A program made the translations under genes and the position numbers. A DNA stretch of 64,000 nucleotides from Microglena sp. YARC (taxonomy: Eukaryota; Chlorophyta; Chlorophyceae; Chlamydomonadales; Chlamydomonadaceae), in the NCBI GenBank assembly GCA_022414725.1, contig CM039463.1, forward strand, positions 35,210,553 through 35,274,552, read 5' to 3'. Shown piece after piece: positions 10,246 to 22,900 of the stretch. The notes below the pieces were generated by a model. It searched no databases, had not been told where the DNA came from, and saw only the letters and a list, made by a program, of their open reading frames with translations. Positions within the stretch are counted from its first letter, which is position 1. Each line of letters begins with the position of its first letter.

Positions 10246-10483
10246 CAACGGCAAATTGGAATGCCTATAAAATAAAATAAAAGGCTGGTGTAAAAGGGGT
10301 TGTGTACAGCTAGATGTAGCTTCAGCCATCCCGGTTCTGAACCGGTGATCTCAGTATCGCAGAAATGCCGACCCCAACATCTAGGCCCTAGATGCATTTC
10401 GGAATGAAGCTACATCTAGCTGTACACAACCCATTTTACACCAGCCGTTTATTTTATTGTATAGGCATTCCAATTTGCCGTTG
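10246..10483. repeat. Large inverted repeat, ~79-bp arms
   Basis: Arm 10246-10324 is the inverted complement of 10405-10483 with only a few mismatches (shared core AGCTACATCTAGCTGTACAC). The loop is about 80 bp. Both arms translate to the same peptide, LHLAVHNPFYTS, in opposite directions. I interpret this as symmetry rather than coding. It resembles a MITE or a foldback element. Confidence 0.8.
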
Positions 10484-10789
10484 GCAAGGCCAGGCTGATC
10501 GAACAGGTAATGCTCAACGTAGTGCTGTTCAGAGACAAAATCGATTTGTTCTTATTGCTTGGTCCAAAATTAATTAGGCATGAAGCGGGAGGAGAAAACA
10601 AAAAGATAGGTCACACCATGCCTAAAAAAAACCTGGGAGGACTGACCCCTCCCCCCTATTAAATAGAAATAACCTCTTTTTGAAAAAACTTAGATATGGA
10701 TTTCTGGGGGTTACAGTATGGCGCACATTAATGTCATCCTCGGAATTCCTATATAAGGAATTTTTGATAGTCAAAAATCAGTTCTGCAC

Positions 10790-11215
10790 CCCCTCTGGGT
10801 TGGGTGGGTTGGGAGGGGGGGGGCTGGGGACATACCCCCCACACACCCCCACACCCATACTCACCCATATTACCTACCCATTCACCCACCCATATTCTCA
10901 ACCCATACCCTGCCATTCACCCACTCGTACTCTGGGCTGGGCTGGGGTTTGGGTGTGTGCGGGAGAGGGTAAATACTTATTGCACGAGGTCCAAAGTGGT
11001 GCCAATAGACTACCCATATTACCCACCCATTCACCCACGCACCCATATTATCAACACATACCCAGCAATTCACCCACACATTCACACACATTCACCCACT
11101 CATACTCTGGGCTGGGCTGGGCTGGGCTGGGCTAGGGGGTTGGGGTTGGGGGGGGGGGGGGGGCGTAAATACCTATTGCACGAGGTCTGAAGTGCGTGCC
11201 AATATACTACCCTTA
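10790..11215. repeat. ~190-bp tandem duplication, G- and CCCA-rich
   Basis: Two copies each contain CACCCATATT-type repeats, TACTCTGGGCTGGGCTGG, a G-rich tract and TATTGCACGAGGTC. The second has extra GGGCT units and a longer G run. No gene is supported. Confidence 0.8.
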
Positions 11216-12708
11216 CTTACCAAGGCCTACTTATGGGTGGTCTCAGAATGTCATTTGGAGGTCTGAGTAAAAAAGTTATCAAAAAAACAAAATGAGGTCT
11301 AACCTCCCCCCCCCTTCCCCCCCCCCCCCTAAATGAGGTGCTCAGAATGACCTCAAAGGAACTCTAAATATCGCCGTGGTACATGCGAGTACAGCCCTGT
11401 TATAAGAAAAATCGATCGGCATGACTGAAATTTTTGAGGCCTGGGCTCCTCCTGCATGAAGGTTATTATGTATATAACCTGTTTTGTTTCTACATTTTTC
11501 TGATATTCATTTTTGGATTTTGGGCCCAGATTTATATATTTCCCGACTTTTTAAGGCTTGGCTGTCTCTCAAGACTGAATATTGTAGTGTCAAAAGCTGG
11601 TCAAAAGTGTGATAATCATGGTTGAAAAAGATGTACAAAATATTTGGCACGTAACGGCCTCACAAAATAGGTTTTATGTAGTTGTTGCACCAGACCGCCC
11701 AACTTAGAGGAAGCCAATAGAGGAAGCCAATAAAATTTGATCCGCCCAATGTATTCACCCATCGCCTTGCCCACATATCCCAGGACCCCCGTAGAGCCAT
11801 TGGACAACTCCTACGCCCATTCGGGCAACTTTTGGGAGTACCCAAAGCTATTCACCTCCCAGCCGGGCTGGGCCAGCCCAACCGAAATCCCCAAATTCAG
11901 CGCACTACATGCTGCTCCGAGCCGGCTACGATTAGTCTCACATTATTAAAGCTCCCAAGCCAGTGCCGCGCTCCTCATCAGGGGCCTCCTCGCCCCGGGT
12001 CGGAGTTAGTCCTCGTTAGTCCAGATGGGGCCGAAAGAGACACGTCGCTGACAAATGTTGGCTTGAATACAAGCAAGTAGCCATTCCGAATACGCAGCAG
12101 CAAAGCAGCTTGGAAAAATTTGCACATGCGCGCGTCTTGGAACTATTTGTTGTCCAAGGAAGGTTGCCCCAACCACAGGCAGGCCCAAGCTCAACCGCCC
12201 CAACTGCTGACACTAAGGCAGAGTAGTTACCATCACTAAGCAAGGGACACCAACTTCGAAAGCTACACAAGTCGTCGAAATCTGCACTCCACGAGAAATT
12301 ATAAGGTTGTATTCGTTCGCATTTGCACGCGCTTCCATCGGTATTTTCATTACGTGTGCCCTCGTGTGCCTCCCCTGGTTTTGGTTGGGTTCGGCGATGT
12401 TTTGATTTGGGCAAAAAAAAGCCGGCCTATCAAGTCAAGGCAGTTTAACGAACATGACAAGGGGGAGAAAGCAGTAGGCAGGGCTTTGCGCAAACTCGAG
12501 AAGTGAGGGGACAGGGTATACACACTGTACGTGTTATCTTTATGCATTTTCCTGGTTGTACACTGTACGTGTTCTCTATCTGCAGTCAGGGTCACCACAT
12601 ATAGCATGACAAGCCGGATTAAGAGTGCAGTCCAATGCATTAAAGTAGAAACCTATGCCTTCATACACTTGATAAAGTTTTTAAATTATACCATCCGCTT
12701 ATTATACA
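11216..12708. other. No supported gene
   Basis: The region contains C-run low complexity (about 11308-11330) and AT-rich sequence to 11700, then average composition. Open frames up to 132 codons on the minus strand (12016-12414) have no recognisable domain. Confidence 0.4.
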
Positions 12709-13090
12709 TGCTCCCTGGTTTCTGTGGGTACTTGAATTTGTTTACATGGCTCCAGCATTGAAGGCTGCTCGTAGTCTTCGGCTTCAGTGGGTTACTGGGT
12801 TTTGCTCCGGGTGGAAAGGAGTTGAGAGACTGTGAGCAGCCGAAAGCTGGCTGGAAACGCATGTAGCAAACCAAGCTAAACCTGGTTTCTGTGGGCACTT
12901 GAATTTGGTTACGGTACATGGCTACAGCCTTGAAAGCTGCTCATAGTTTTCGGCTTCAGTGGGTTTCGCTCCGAGGGAAATGGAGTTGAGAGGCTGTGAG
13001 CAGCCCAAAGTTGGCTAGAAAAACATGTAACAATCCAAACCAATCTTCATGAACTTGACCTTGGTTACACACGGCTGCTCATGGACTTTG
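12709..13090. repeat. ~176-bp tandem repeat, two copies plus a partial third
   Basis: Units begin near 12712, 12888 and 13045, each with CTGGTTTCTGTGGG or a variant, a CTTCGGCTTCAGTGGGTT-like phrase and GTGAGCAGCC. Divergence is moderate. 13091-13640 has no feature I can name. Confidence 0.8.
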
Positions 13091-13639
13091 GCTGTGAGTG
13101 AGGCTTGACACAATTATATACAAGCACTCTCTTTGCAAACAATACTTTAGATATCTTCAATCAACCATTCCTGGTTTTCCTGGAACATCATCTAGGGCAG
13201 AAAAATATTCGAATCAATCTGGCTCTGACATTTCAGATATTGATCAGGACATTATCCTGACGTTCGAACAGACAAACACTACGGCACGTGGTCCTCATCT
13301 TGGGCATGGTAAAACCGAATACATTGCTCATGGAACTGACAACGTAAGAGGGGCAACGCCATTCGAACTGAATCCTCCGGGTCGCTGGTCTATGTCGGGA
13401 GACCCACCTCCCAGGGTGACAGTCCTTTAACAACTAAAAAAACGTGACCATACTTGGTCTCCAAAAAAACCCGAAAAGAGTCTCCATACTTGAAGTGAAA
13501 CTTGCCCTAAGGCAAAAAAGTGATACGGCCAACGATTTTATTCCAAAAGCCAATACATTGTCTCAACCACTGAGCCCACGTAGGTGATATATTGAGTCCA
13601 TGAAGGTCCAACTTAGTTTAGGTGTTATATGTAACTGGG

Positions 13640-13860
13640 GCTGCATTGACACATTCTTCCCAACCTGGGCCCCCCCCCCTAGCTCTCACACCTCAATATC
13701 AATTCAGCGCTATCAAGAGGGCTTGATTAACACACCATTCCCAACCTGGGCCCCACTCCCTAGCTCTCACACCTCAATATCAATTCAGCACTATCAAGAG
13801 GGCTGGATTAACACACCCTTCCCGAACTGGGCCCCACACACTAGCTATCACTAATACCTA
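13640..13860. repeat. ~81-bp tandem repeat, three copies
   Basis: The shared phrase TTCCCAACCTGGGCCCC starts near 13655 and 13738, with a variant near 13818, each followed by TAGCTCTCACACCTCAATAT or a variant. The repeat lies immediately before the 51-bp mega-array. Confidence 0.8.
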
Positions 13861-13980
13861 TCCAGTCAGGCCGTCAATGACACCTCGTCGCTATTCAGCA
13901 CATGAAGGTCCAAGTCAGTAGAGGTGTTATCTATTACTCAGATCTCAGAGAACAGGCGCTTGTGGTTCACATGAACCTCA

Positions 13981-16900
13981 GGCCTGGCAGGGGTGACTTG
14001 CAAGTCATCCTGATCTGTCTCCAACTGCAAGTCATCCACCCGGCCTGTTCAGGCTGGCGGGGGTGACTTGCAAGCCTGGCTGGCGGGGTGACTTGCAAGT
14101 CATCCACCCGGGCCTGATCTGTCTCCAGCCTGGCCTTGCAAGTCATCACCCGGGCCTGATCTGTCTCCAGCCTGGCGGGGGTGACTTGCAAGTCATCCAC
14201 GCGGGCCTGATCTGTCTCCAGCCTGGCGGGGGTGACTTGCAAGTCATCCACCCGGCTGATCTGTCTCCACGGGGGTGCTTGCAAGTCATCCAGCCTGATC
14301 TGTCTCCAGGGGTGACTTGCAAGTCATCCAATCTGTCTCCAGCCTGGCGGGGGGTGACTTGCAAGTCATCCACCCGGGCTGATCTGTCTCCAGCCTGGCA
14401 GGGGTGACTTGCAAGTCATCCACCCCGGGCCTGATCTGTCTCCAGCCTGGCGGGGTGACTTGCAAGTCATCCACCCGGCCTGATCTGTCTCCAGCCTGGC
14501 GGGGGTGACTTGCAAGTCATCCACCCGGCCTGATCTGTCTCCAGCCTGGCCTCCAAGCCTGGCAGGGGTGACTTGCAAGTCATCCACCCGGGCCTGATCT
14601 GTCTCCAGCCTGGGGGGTGACTTGGTCATCTGATCTGTCTCCAGCCTGGCGGGGTGACTTGCAAGTCATCCACCCGGGCCTGATCTGTCTCCAGCCTGGC
14701 GGGGGTGACTTGCAAGTCATCCACCCCGGCCTGATCTGTCTCCAGCCTGGCGGGGGTGACTTGCAAGTCATCCACCCGGGCCTGATCTGTCTCCAGCCTG
14801 GTGACTTGCAAGTCATCCAGATCTGTCTCCAGCCTGGCAGGGGTGACTTGCAAGTCATCCACCCAGGCCTGATCTGTCTCCAGCCTGGCAGGGGTGACTT
14901 GCAAGTCATCCACCCGGGCCTGATCTGTCTCCAGCCTGGCGGGGGTGACTTGCAATCATCCACCCGGCCTGATCTGTCTCCAGCCTGGCGGGGTGACTTG
15001 CAAGTCATCCACCCCGGCCTGATCTGTCTCCAGCCTGGCGGGGGGGTGACTTGCAAGTCATCCACCCGGGCCTGATCTGTCTCCAGCCTGGCGGGGGTGA
15101 CTTGCAAGTCATCCACCCCGGCCTGATCTGTCTCCAGCCTGGCGGGGGTGACTTGCAAGTCATCCACCCGGGCCTGATCTGTCTCCAGCCTGGCGGGGGT
15201 GACTTGCAAGTCATCCACCCGGGCCTGATCTGTCTCCAGCCTGGCGGGGGTGACTTGCAAGTCATCCACCCGGCCTGATCTGTCTCCAGCCTGGCGGGGG
15301 TGACTTGCAAGTCATCCACCCCGGGCCTGATCTGTCTCCAGCCTGGCGGGGGTGACTTGCAAGTCATCCACCCGGGCCTGATCTGTCTCCAGCCTGGCGG
15401 GGGTGACTTGCAAGTCATCCACCCCGGGCCTGATCTGTCTCCAGCCTGGCAGGGTGACTTGCAAGTCATCCACCCGGGCCTGATCTGTCTCCAGCCTGGC
15501 GGGGGTGACTTGCAAGTCATCCACCCGGGCCTGATCTGTCTCCAGCCTGGCGGGTGACTTGCAAGTCATCCACCCGGCCTGATCTGTCTCCAGCCTGGCG
15601 GGGGTGACTTGCAAGTCATCCACCCGGCCTGATCTGTCTCCAGCCTGGCGGGGTGACTTGCAAGTCATCCACCCGGGCCTGATCTGTCTCCAGCCTGGCG
15701 GGGGGGTGACTTGCAAGTCATCCACCCGGGCCTGATCTGTCTCCAGCCTGGCGGGGGTGACTTGCAAGTCATCCACCCGGGCCTGATCTGTCTCCAGCCT
15801 GGCGGGGGTGACTTGCAAGTCATCCACCCGGGCCTGATCTGTCTCCAGCCTGGCGGGGGTGACTTGCAAGTCATCCACCCGGGCCTGATCTGTCTCCAGC
15901 CTGGCGGGGGTGACTTGCAAGTCATCCACCCGGGCCTGATCTGTCTCCAGCCTGGCGGGGGTGACTTGCAAGTCATCCACCCCGGCCTGATCTGTCTCCA
16001 GCCTGGCGGGGGTGACTTGCAAGTCATCCACCCGGCCTGATCTGTCTCCAGCCTGGCTGGGGTGACTTGCAAGTCATCCACCCGGGCCTGATCTGTCTCC
16101 AGCCTGGCGGGGGTGACTTGCAAGTCATCCACCCGGGCCTGATCTGTCTCCAGCCTGGCGGGGGTGACTTGCAAGTCATCCACCCGGGCCTGATCTGTCT
16201 CCAGCCTGGCGGGGGTGACTTGCAAGTCATCCACCCGGGCCTGATCTGTCTCCAGCCTGGCGGGGGTGACTTGCAAGTCATCCACCCGGGCCTGATCTGT
16301 CTCCAGCCTGGCGGGGGTGACTTGCAAGTCATCCACCCGGGCCTGATCTGTCTCCAGCCTGGCGGGGTGACTTGCAAGTCATCCACCCGGGCCTGATCTG
16401 TCTCCAGCCTGGCGGGGGGTGACTTGCAAGTCATCCACCCGGCCTGATCTGTCTCCAGCCTGGCGGGGGTGACTTGCAAGTCATCCACCCGGGCCTGATC
16501 TGTCTCCAGCCTGGCGGGGGTGACTTGCAAGTCATCCACCCGGGCCTGATCTGTCTCCAGCCTGGCGGGGGTGACTTGCAAGTCATCCACCCGGCCTGAT
16601 CTGTCTCCAGCCTGGCGGGGGTGACTTGCAAGTCATTCCACCCGGGCCTGATCTGTCTCCAGCCTGGCGGTGACTTGCAAGTCATCCACCCCGGCCTGAT
16701 CTGTCTCCAGCCTGGCGGGGGGTGACTTGCAAGTCATCCACCCGGGCCTGATCTGTCTCCAGCCTGGCGGGGTGACTTGCAAGTCATCCACCCGGCCTGA
16801 TCTGTCTCCAGCCTGGCGGGGGTGACTTGCAAGTCATCCACCCGGGCCTGATCTGTCTCCAGCCTGGCGGGGGTGACTTGCAAGTCATCCACCCGGCCTG

Positions 16901-19900
16901 ATCTGTCTCCAGCCTGGCGGGGGTGACTTGCAAGTCATCCACCCGGGCCTGATCTGTCTCCAGCCTGGCGGGGTGACTTGCAAGTCATCCACCCGGCCTG
17001 ATCTGTCTCCAGCCTGGCGGGGGTGACTTGCAAGTCATCCACCCCGGCCTGATCTGTCTCCAGCCTGGCGGGGTGACTTGCAAGTCATCCACCCGGGCCT
17101 GATCTGTCTCCAGCCTGGCGGGGGTGACTTGCAAGTCATCCACCCCGGCCTGATCTGTCTCCAGCCTGGCGGGGGTGACTTGCAAGTCATCCACCCGGGC
17201 CTGATCTGTCTCCAGCCTGGCGGGGGTGACTTGCAAGTCATCCACCCGGGCCTGATCTGTCTCCAGCCTGGCAGGGGTGACTTGCAAGTCATCCACCCGG
17301 GCCTGATCTGTCTCCAGCCTGGCGGGGTGACTTGCAAGTCATCCACCCGGCCTGATCTGTCTCCAGCCTGGCGGGGGTGACTTGAAAGTCATCCACCCGG
17401 GCCTGATCTGTCTCCAGCCTGGCGGGGGTGACTTGCAAGTCATCCACCCGGGCCTGATCTGTCTCCAGCCTGGCGGGGGTGACTTGCAAGTCATCCACCC
17501 CGGGCCTGATCTGTCTCCAGCCTGGCGGGGTGACTTGCAAGTCATCCACCCGGCCTGATCTGTCTCCAGCCTGGCTGGGGGTGACTTGCAAGTCATCCAC
17601 CCCGGCCTGATCTGTCTCCAGCCTGGCGGGGGTGACTTGCAAGTCATCCACCCGGGCCTGATCTGTCTCCAGCCTGGCGGGGGTGACTTGCAAGTCATCC
17701 ACCCGGGCCTGATCTGTCTCCAGCCTGGCGGGGGTGACTTGCAAGTCATCCACCCCGGCCTGATCTGTCTCCAGCCTGGCGGGGGTGACTTGAAAGTCAT
17801 CCACCCGGGCCTGATCTGTCTCCAGCCTGGCGGGGTGACTTGCAAGTCATCCACCCGGGCCTGATCTGTCTCCAGCCTGGCGGGGGTGACTTGCAAGTCA
17901 TCCACCCGGGCCTGATCTGTCTCCAGCCTGGCGGGGGTGACTTGCAAGTCATCCACCCGGGCCTGATCTGTCTCCAGCCTGGCGGGGGTGACTTGCAAGT
18001 CATCCATCCCGGCCTGATCTGTCTCCAGCCTGAAGGGGTGACTTGCAAGTCATCCACCCCGGCCTGATCTGTCTCCAGCCTGGCGGGGGTGACTTGCAAT
18101 TCATCCACCCGGCCTGATCTGTCTCCAGCCTGGCGGGGGTGACTTGCAAGTCATCCACCCGGGCCTGATCTGTCTCCAGCCTGGCGGGGGTGACTTGAAA
18201 GTCATCCACCGGCCTGATCTGTCTCCAGCCTGGCGGGGGTGACTTGCAAGTCATCCACCCGGGCCTGATCTGTCTCCAGCCTGGCAGGGGTGACTTGCAA
18301 GTCATCCACCCGGCCTGATCTGTCTCCAGCCTGGCGGGGGTGACTTGCAAGTCATCCACCCGCCTGATCTGTCTCCAGCCTGGCGGGGGTGACTTGCAAG
18401 TCATCCACCCGGGCCTGATCTGTCTCCAGCCTGGCGGGGGTGACTTGCAAGTCATCCACCCGGGCCTGATCTGTCTCCAGCCTGGCGGGGGTGACTTAAA
18501 GTCATCCACCCCGGGCCTGATCTGTCTCCAGCCTGGCGGGGGTGACTTGCAAGTCATCCACCCGGGGCCTGATCTGTCTCCAGCCTGGCGGGGGTGACTT
18601 GCAAGTCATCCACCCGGGCCTGATCTGTCTCCAGCCTGGCGGGGGTGACTTGCAAGTCATCCACCCGGGCCTGATCTGTCTCCAGCCTGGCGGGGGTGAC
18701 TTGCAAGTCATCCACCCGGGCCTGATCTGTCTCCAGCCTGGCGGGGGTGACTTGCAAGTCATCCACCCCGGGCCTGATCTGTCTCCAGCCTGGCGGGGGT
18801 GACTTGCAAGTCATCCACCCGGGCCTGATCTGTCTCCAGCCTGGCGGGGGTGACTTGCAAGTCATCCACCCGGGCCTGATCTGTCTCCAGCCTGGCGGGG
18901 GTGACTTGCAAGTCATCCACCCGGCCTGATCTGTCTCCAGCCTGGCGGGGGTGACTTGCAAGTCATCCACCCGGGCCTGATCTGTCTCCAGCCTGGCGGG
19001 GGTGACTTGCAAGTCATCCACCCGGCCTGATCTGTCTCCAGCCTGGCGGGGGTGACTTGCAAGTCATCCACCCGGGCCTGATCTGTCTCCAGCCTGGCGG
19101 GGGTGACTTGCAAGTCATCCACCCCGGGCCTGATCTGTCTCCAGCCTGGCGGGGGTGACTTGCAAGTCATCCACCCGGGCCTGATCTGTCTCCAGCCTGG
19201 CGGGGGTGACTTGCAAGTCATCCACCCCGGCCTGATCTGTCTCCAGCCTGGCGGGGTGACTTGCAAGTCATCCACCCGGCCTGATCTGTCTCCAGCCTGG
19301 CGGGGGTGACTTGCAAGTCATCCACCCGGGCCTGATCTGTCTCCAGCCTGGCGGGGGTGACTTGCAAGTCATCCACCCCGGGCCTGATCTGTCTCCAGCC
19401 TGGCGGGGGTGACTTGCAAGTCATCCACCCGGCCTGATCTGTCTCCAGCCTGGCGGGGGTGACTTGCAAGTCATCCACCCGGGCCTGATCTGTCTCCAGC
19501 CTGGCGGGGGTGACTTGCAAGTCATCCACCCGGGCCTGATCTGTCTCCAGCCTGGCGGGGGTGACTTGCAAGTCATCCACCCGGCCTGATCTGTCTCCAG
19601 CCTGGCGGGGGTGACTTGCAAGTCATCCACCCGGGCCTGATCTGTCTCCAGCCTGGCGGGGGTGACTTGCAAGTCATCCACCCGGGCCTGATCTGTCTCC
19701 AGCCTGGCGGGGGTGACTTGCAAGTCATCCACCCCGGCCTGATCTGTCTCCAGCCTGGCGGGGGTGACTTGCAAGTCATCCACCCGGGCCTGATCTGTCT
19801 CCAGCCTGGCGGGGGTGACTTGCAAGTCATCCACCCGGGCCTGATCTGTCTCCAGCCTGGCGGGGGTGACTTGCAAGTCATCCACCCGGCCTGATCTGTC

Positions 19901-22900
19901 TCCAGCCTGGCGGGGGTGACTTGCAAGTCATCCACCGGGCCTGATCTGTCTCCAGCCTGTGCGGGGGTGACTTGCAAGTCATCCACCCGGCCTGATCTGT
20001 CTCCAGCCTGGCGGGGGTGACTTGCAAGTCATCCACCCGGGCCTGATCTGTCTCCAGCCTGGCGGGGGTGACTTGCAAGTCATCCACCCGGCCTGATCTG
20101 TCTCCAGCCTGGCGGGGGTGACTTGCAAGTCATCCACCCGGCCTGATCTGTCTCCAGCCTGGCGGGGGTGACTTGCAAGTCATCCACCCGGGCCTGATCT
20201 GTCTCCAGCCTGGCGGGGGTGACTTGCAAGTCATCCACCCGGGCCTGATCTGTCTCCAGCCTGCGGGGGTGACTTGCAAGTCATCCACCCGGGCCTGATC
20301 TGTCTCCAGCCTGGCGGGGGTGACTTGCAAGTCATCCACCCGGCCTGATCTGTCTCCAGCCTGGCGGGGGTGACTTGCAAGTCATCCACCCGGGCCTGAT
20401 CTGTCTCCAGCCTGGCGGGGGTGACTTGCAAGTCATCCACCCGGGGCCTGATCTGTCTCCAGCCTGGCGGGGGTGACTTGCAAGTCATCCACCCCGGCCT
20501 GATCTGTCTCCAGCCTGGCGGGGTGACTTGCAAGTCATCCACCCGGGCCTGATCTGTCTCCAGCCTGGCGGGGGTGACTTGCAAGTCATCCACCCGGGCC
20601 TGATCTGTCTCCAGCCTGGCGGGGGTGACTTGCAAGTCATCCACCCGGCCTGATCTGTCTCCAGCCTGGCGGGGGTGACTTGCAAGTCATCCACCCGGGC
20701 CTGATCTGTCTCCAGCCTGGCGGGGGTGACTTGCAAGTCATCCACCCGGGCCTGATCTGTCTCCAGCCTGGCGGGGTGACTTGCAAGTCATCCACCCGGG
20801 CCTGATCTGTCTCCAGCCTGGCGGGGGTGACTTGCAAAGTCATCCACCCGGGCCTGATCTGTCTCCAGCCTGGCGGGGTGACTTGCAAGTCATCCACCCG
20901 GGCCTGATCTGTCTCCAGCCTGGCGGGGGTGACTTGCAAGTCATCCACCCCGGGCCTGATCTGTCTCCAGCCTGGCGGGGGGGTGACTTGCAAGTCATCC
21001 ACCCCGGGCCTGATCTTGTCTCCAGCCTGGCGGGGGTGACTTGCAAGTCATCCACCCGGCCTGATCTGTCTCCAGCCTGGCGGGGGTGACTTTGCAAGTC
21101 ATCCACCCGGCCTGATCTGTCTCCAGCCCTGGCGGGGGTGACTTGCAAGTCATCCACCCGGCCTGATCTGTCTCCAGCCTGGCGGGGGTGACTTGCAAGT
21201 CATCCACCCGGGCCTGATCTGTCTCCAGCCTGGCGGGGGTGACTTGCAAGTCATCCACCCCGGGCCTGATCTGTCTCCAGCCTGGCGGGGGGGTGACTTG
21301 CAAGTCATCCACCCCGGGCCTGATCTGTCTCCAGCCTGGCGGGGTGACTTGCAAGTCATCCACCCGGGCCTGATCTGTCTCCAGCCTGGCGGGGGTGACT
21401 TGCAAGTCATCCACCGGGCCTGATCTGTCTCCAGCCTGGCGGGGGTGACTTGCAAGTCATCCACCCGGCCTGATCTGTCTCCAGCCTGGCGGGGGTGACT
21501 TGCAAGTCATCCACCCGGCCTGATCTGTCTCCAGCCTGGCGGGGTGACTTGCAAGTCATCCACCCGGGCCTGATCTGTCTCCAGCCTGGAGGGGTGACTT
21601 GCAAGTCATCCATCCCGGCCTGATCTGTCTCCAGCCTGAAGGGGTGACTTGCAAGTCATCCACCCCGGCCTGATCTGTCTCCAGCCTGGCGGGGGTGACT
21701 TGCAAGTCATCCACCCGGGCCTGATTGTCTCCAGCCTGGCAGGGGTGACTTGCAAGTCATCCACCCGGGCCTGATCTGTCTCCAGCCTGGCGGGGTGACT
21801 TGCAAGTCATCCACCCGGGCCTGATCTGTCTCCAGCCTGGCGGGGGTGACTTGCAAGTCATCCACCCGGCCTGATCTGTCTCCAGCCTGGCGGGGGTGAC
21901 TTTGCAATCATCCACGGGCCTGATCTGTCTCCAGCCTGGCAGGGGTGACTTGCAAGTCATCCACCCGGGCCTGATCTGTCTCCAGCCTGCGCGGGGTGAC
22001 TTGCAAGTCATCCACCCGGGCCTGATCTGTCTCCAGCCTGGCGGGGGTGACTTGCAAGTCATCCACCGGCCTGATCTGTCTCCAGCCTGGCGGGGTGACT
22101 TGCAAGTCATCCACCCGGGCCTGATCTGTCTCCAGCCTGGCGGGGGTGACTTGCAAGTCATCCACCCGGGCTGATTCTGATCTCCAGCTGGCGGGGTGAA
22201 CTTGCAAGTCATCCACCCGGGCCTGATCTGTCTCCAGCCTGGGGAGCTGGCGGGGTGACTTGCAAGTCATCCACCCGGCCTGATCTGTCTCCAGCCTGGC
22301 GGGGTTGACTTGCAAAGTCATCCACCCGGGCTGATCTGTCTCCAGCCTGGCGGGGTCTGGCCCTCCACCCGGGCCTGATCTGTCTCCAGCCTGGCGGGGG
22401 TGACTTGCAAGTCATCCACCGGGCCTGATCTGTCTCCAGCCTGGCGGGGGTGACTGCAAGTCATCCACCCGGGCCTGATCTGTCTCCAGCCTGGCGGGGG
22501 TGACTTGCAAGTCATCCACCCGGGCCTGATCTGTCTCCAGCCTGGCGGGGGTTGACTTGCAAGTCATCCACCCCGGCCTGATCTGTCTCCAGCCTGGCGG
22601 GGGGTGACTTGCAGTCATTCCACCCCGGCCTGATCTGTCTCCAGCCTGGCGGGTGACTTGCAAGTCATCCACCCCAGGCCTGATCTGTCTCCAGCCTGGC
22701 TGGGGGGTGACTTGCAAGTTCATCCACCCCGGGCCTGATCTGTCTCCAGCCTGGCGGGGGTGACTTGCAAGTCATCCACCCCGGGCCTGATCTGTCTCCA
22801 GCCTGGCGGGGGTGACTTGCAAGTCATCCACCCGGGCCTGATCTGTCTCCAGCCTGGCGGGGGGTGACTTGCAAGTCATGCCTGATCTGTCTCAGTCCTG

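Noticed and set aside
10122..10577. Two proteins sharing LHLAVHNPFYTS
   Set aside because: They are the two arms of an inverted repeat translated in opposite directions.
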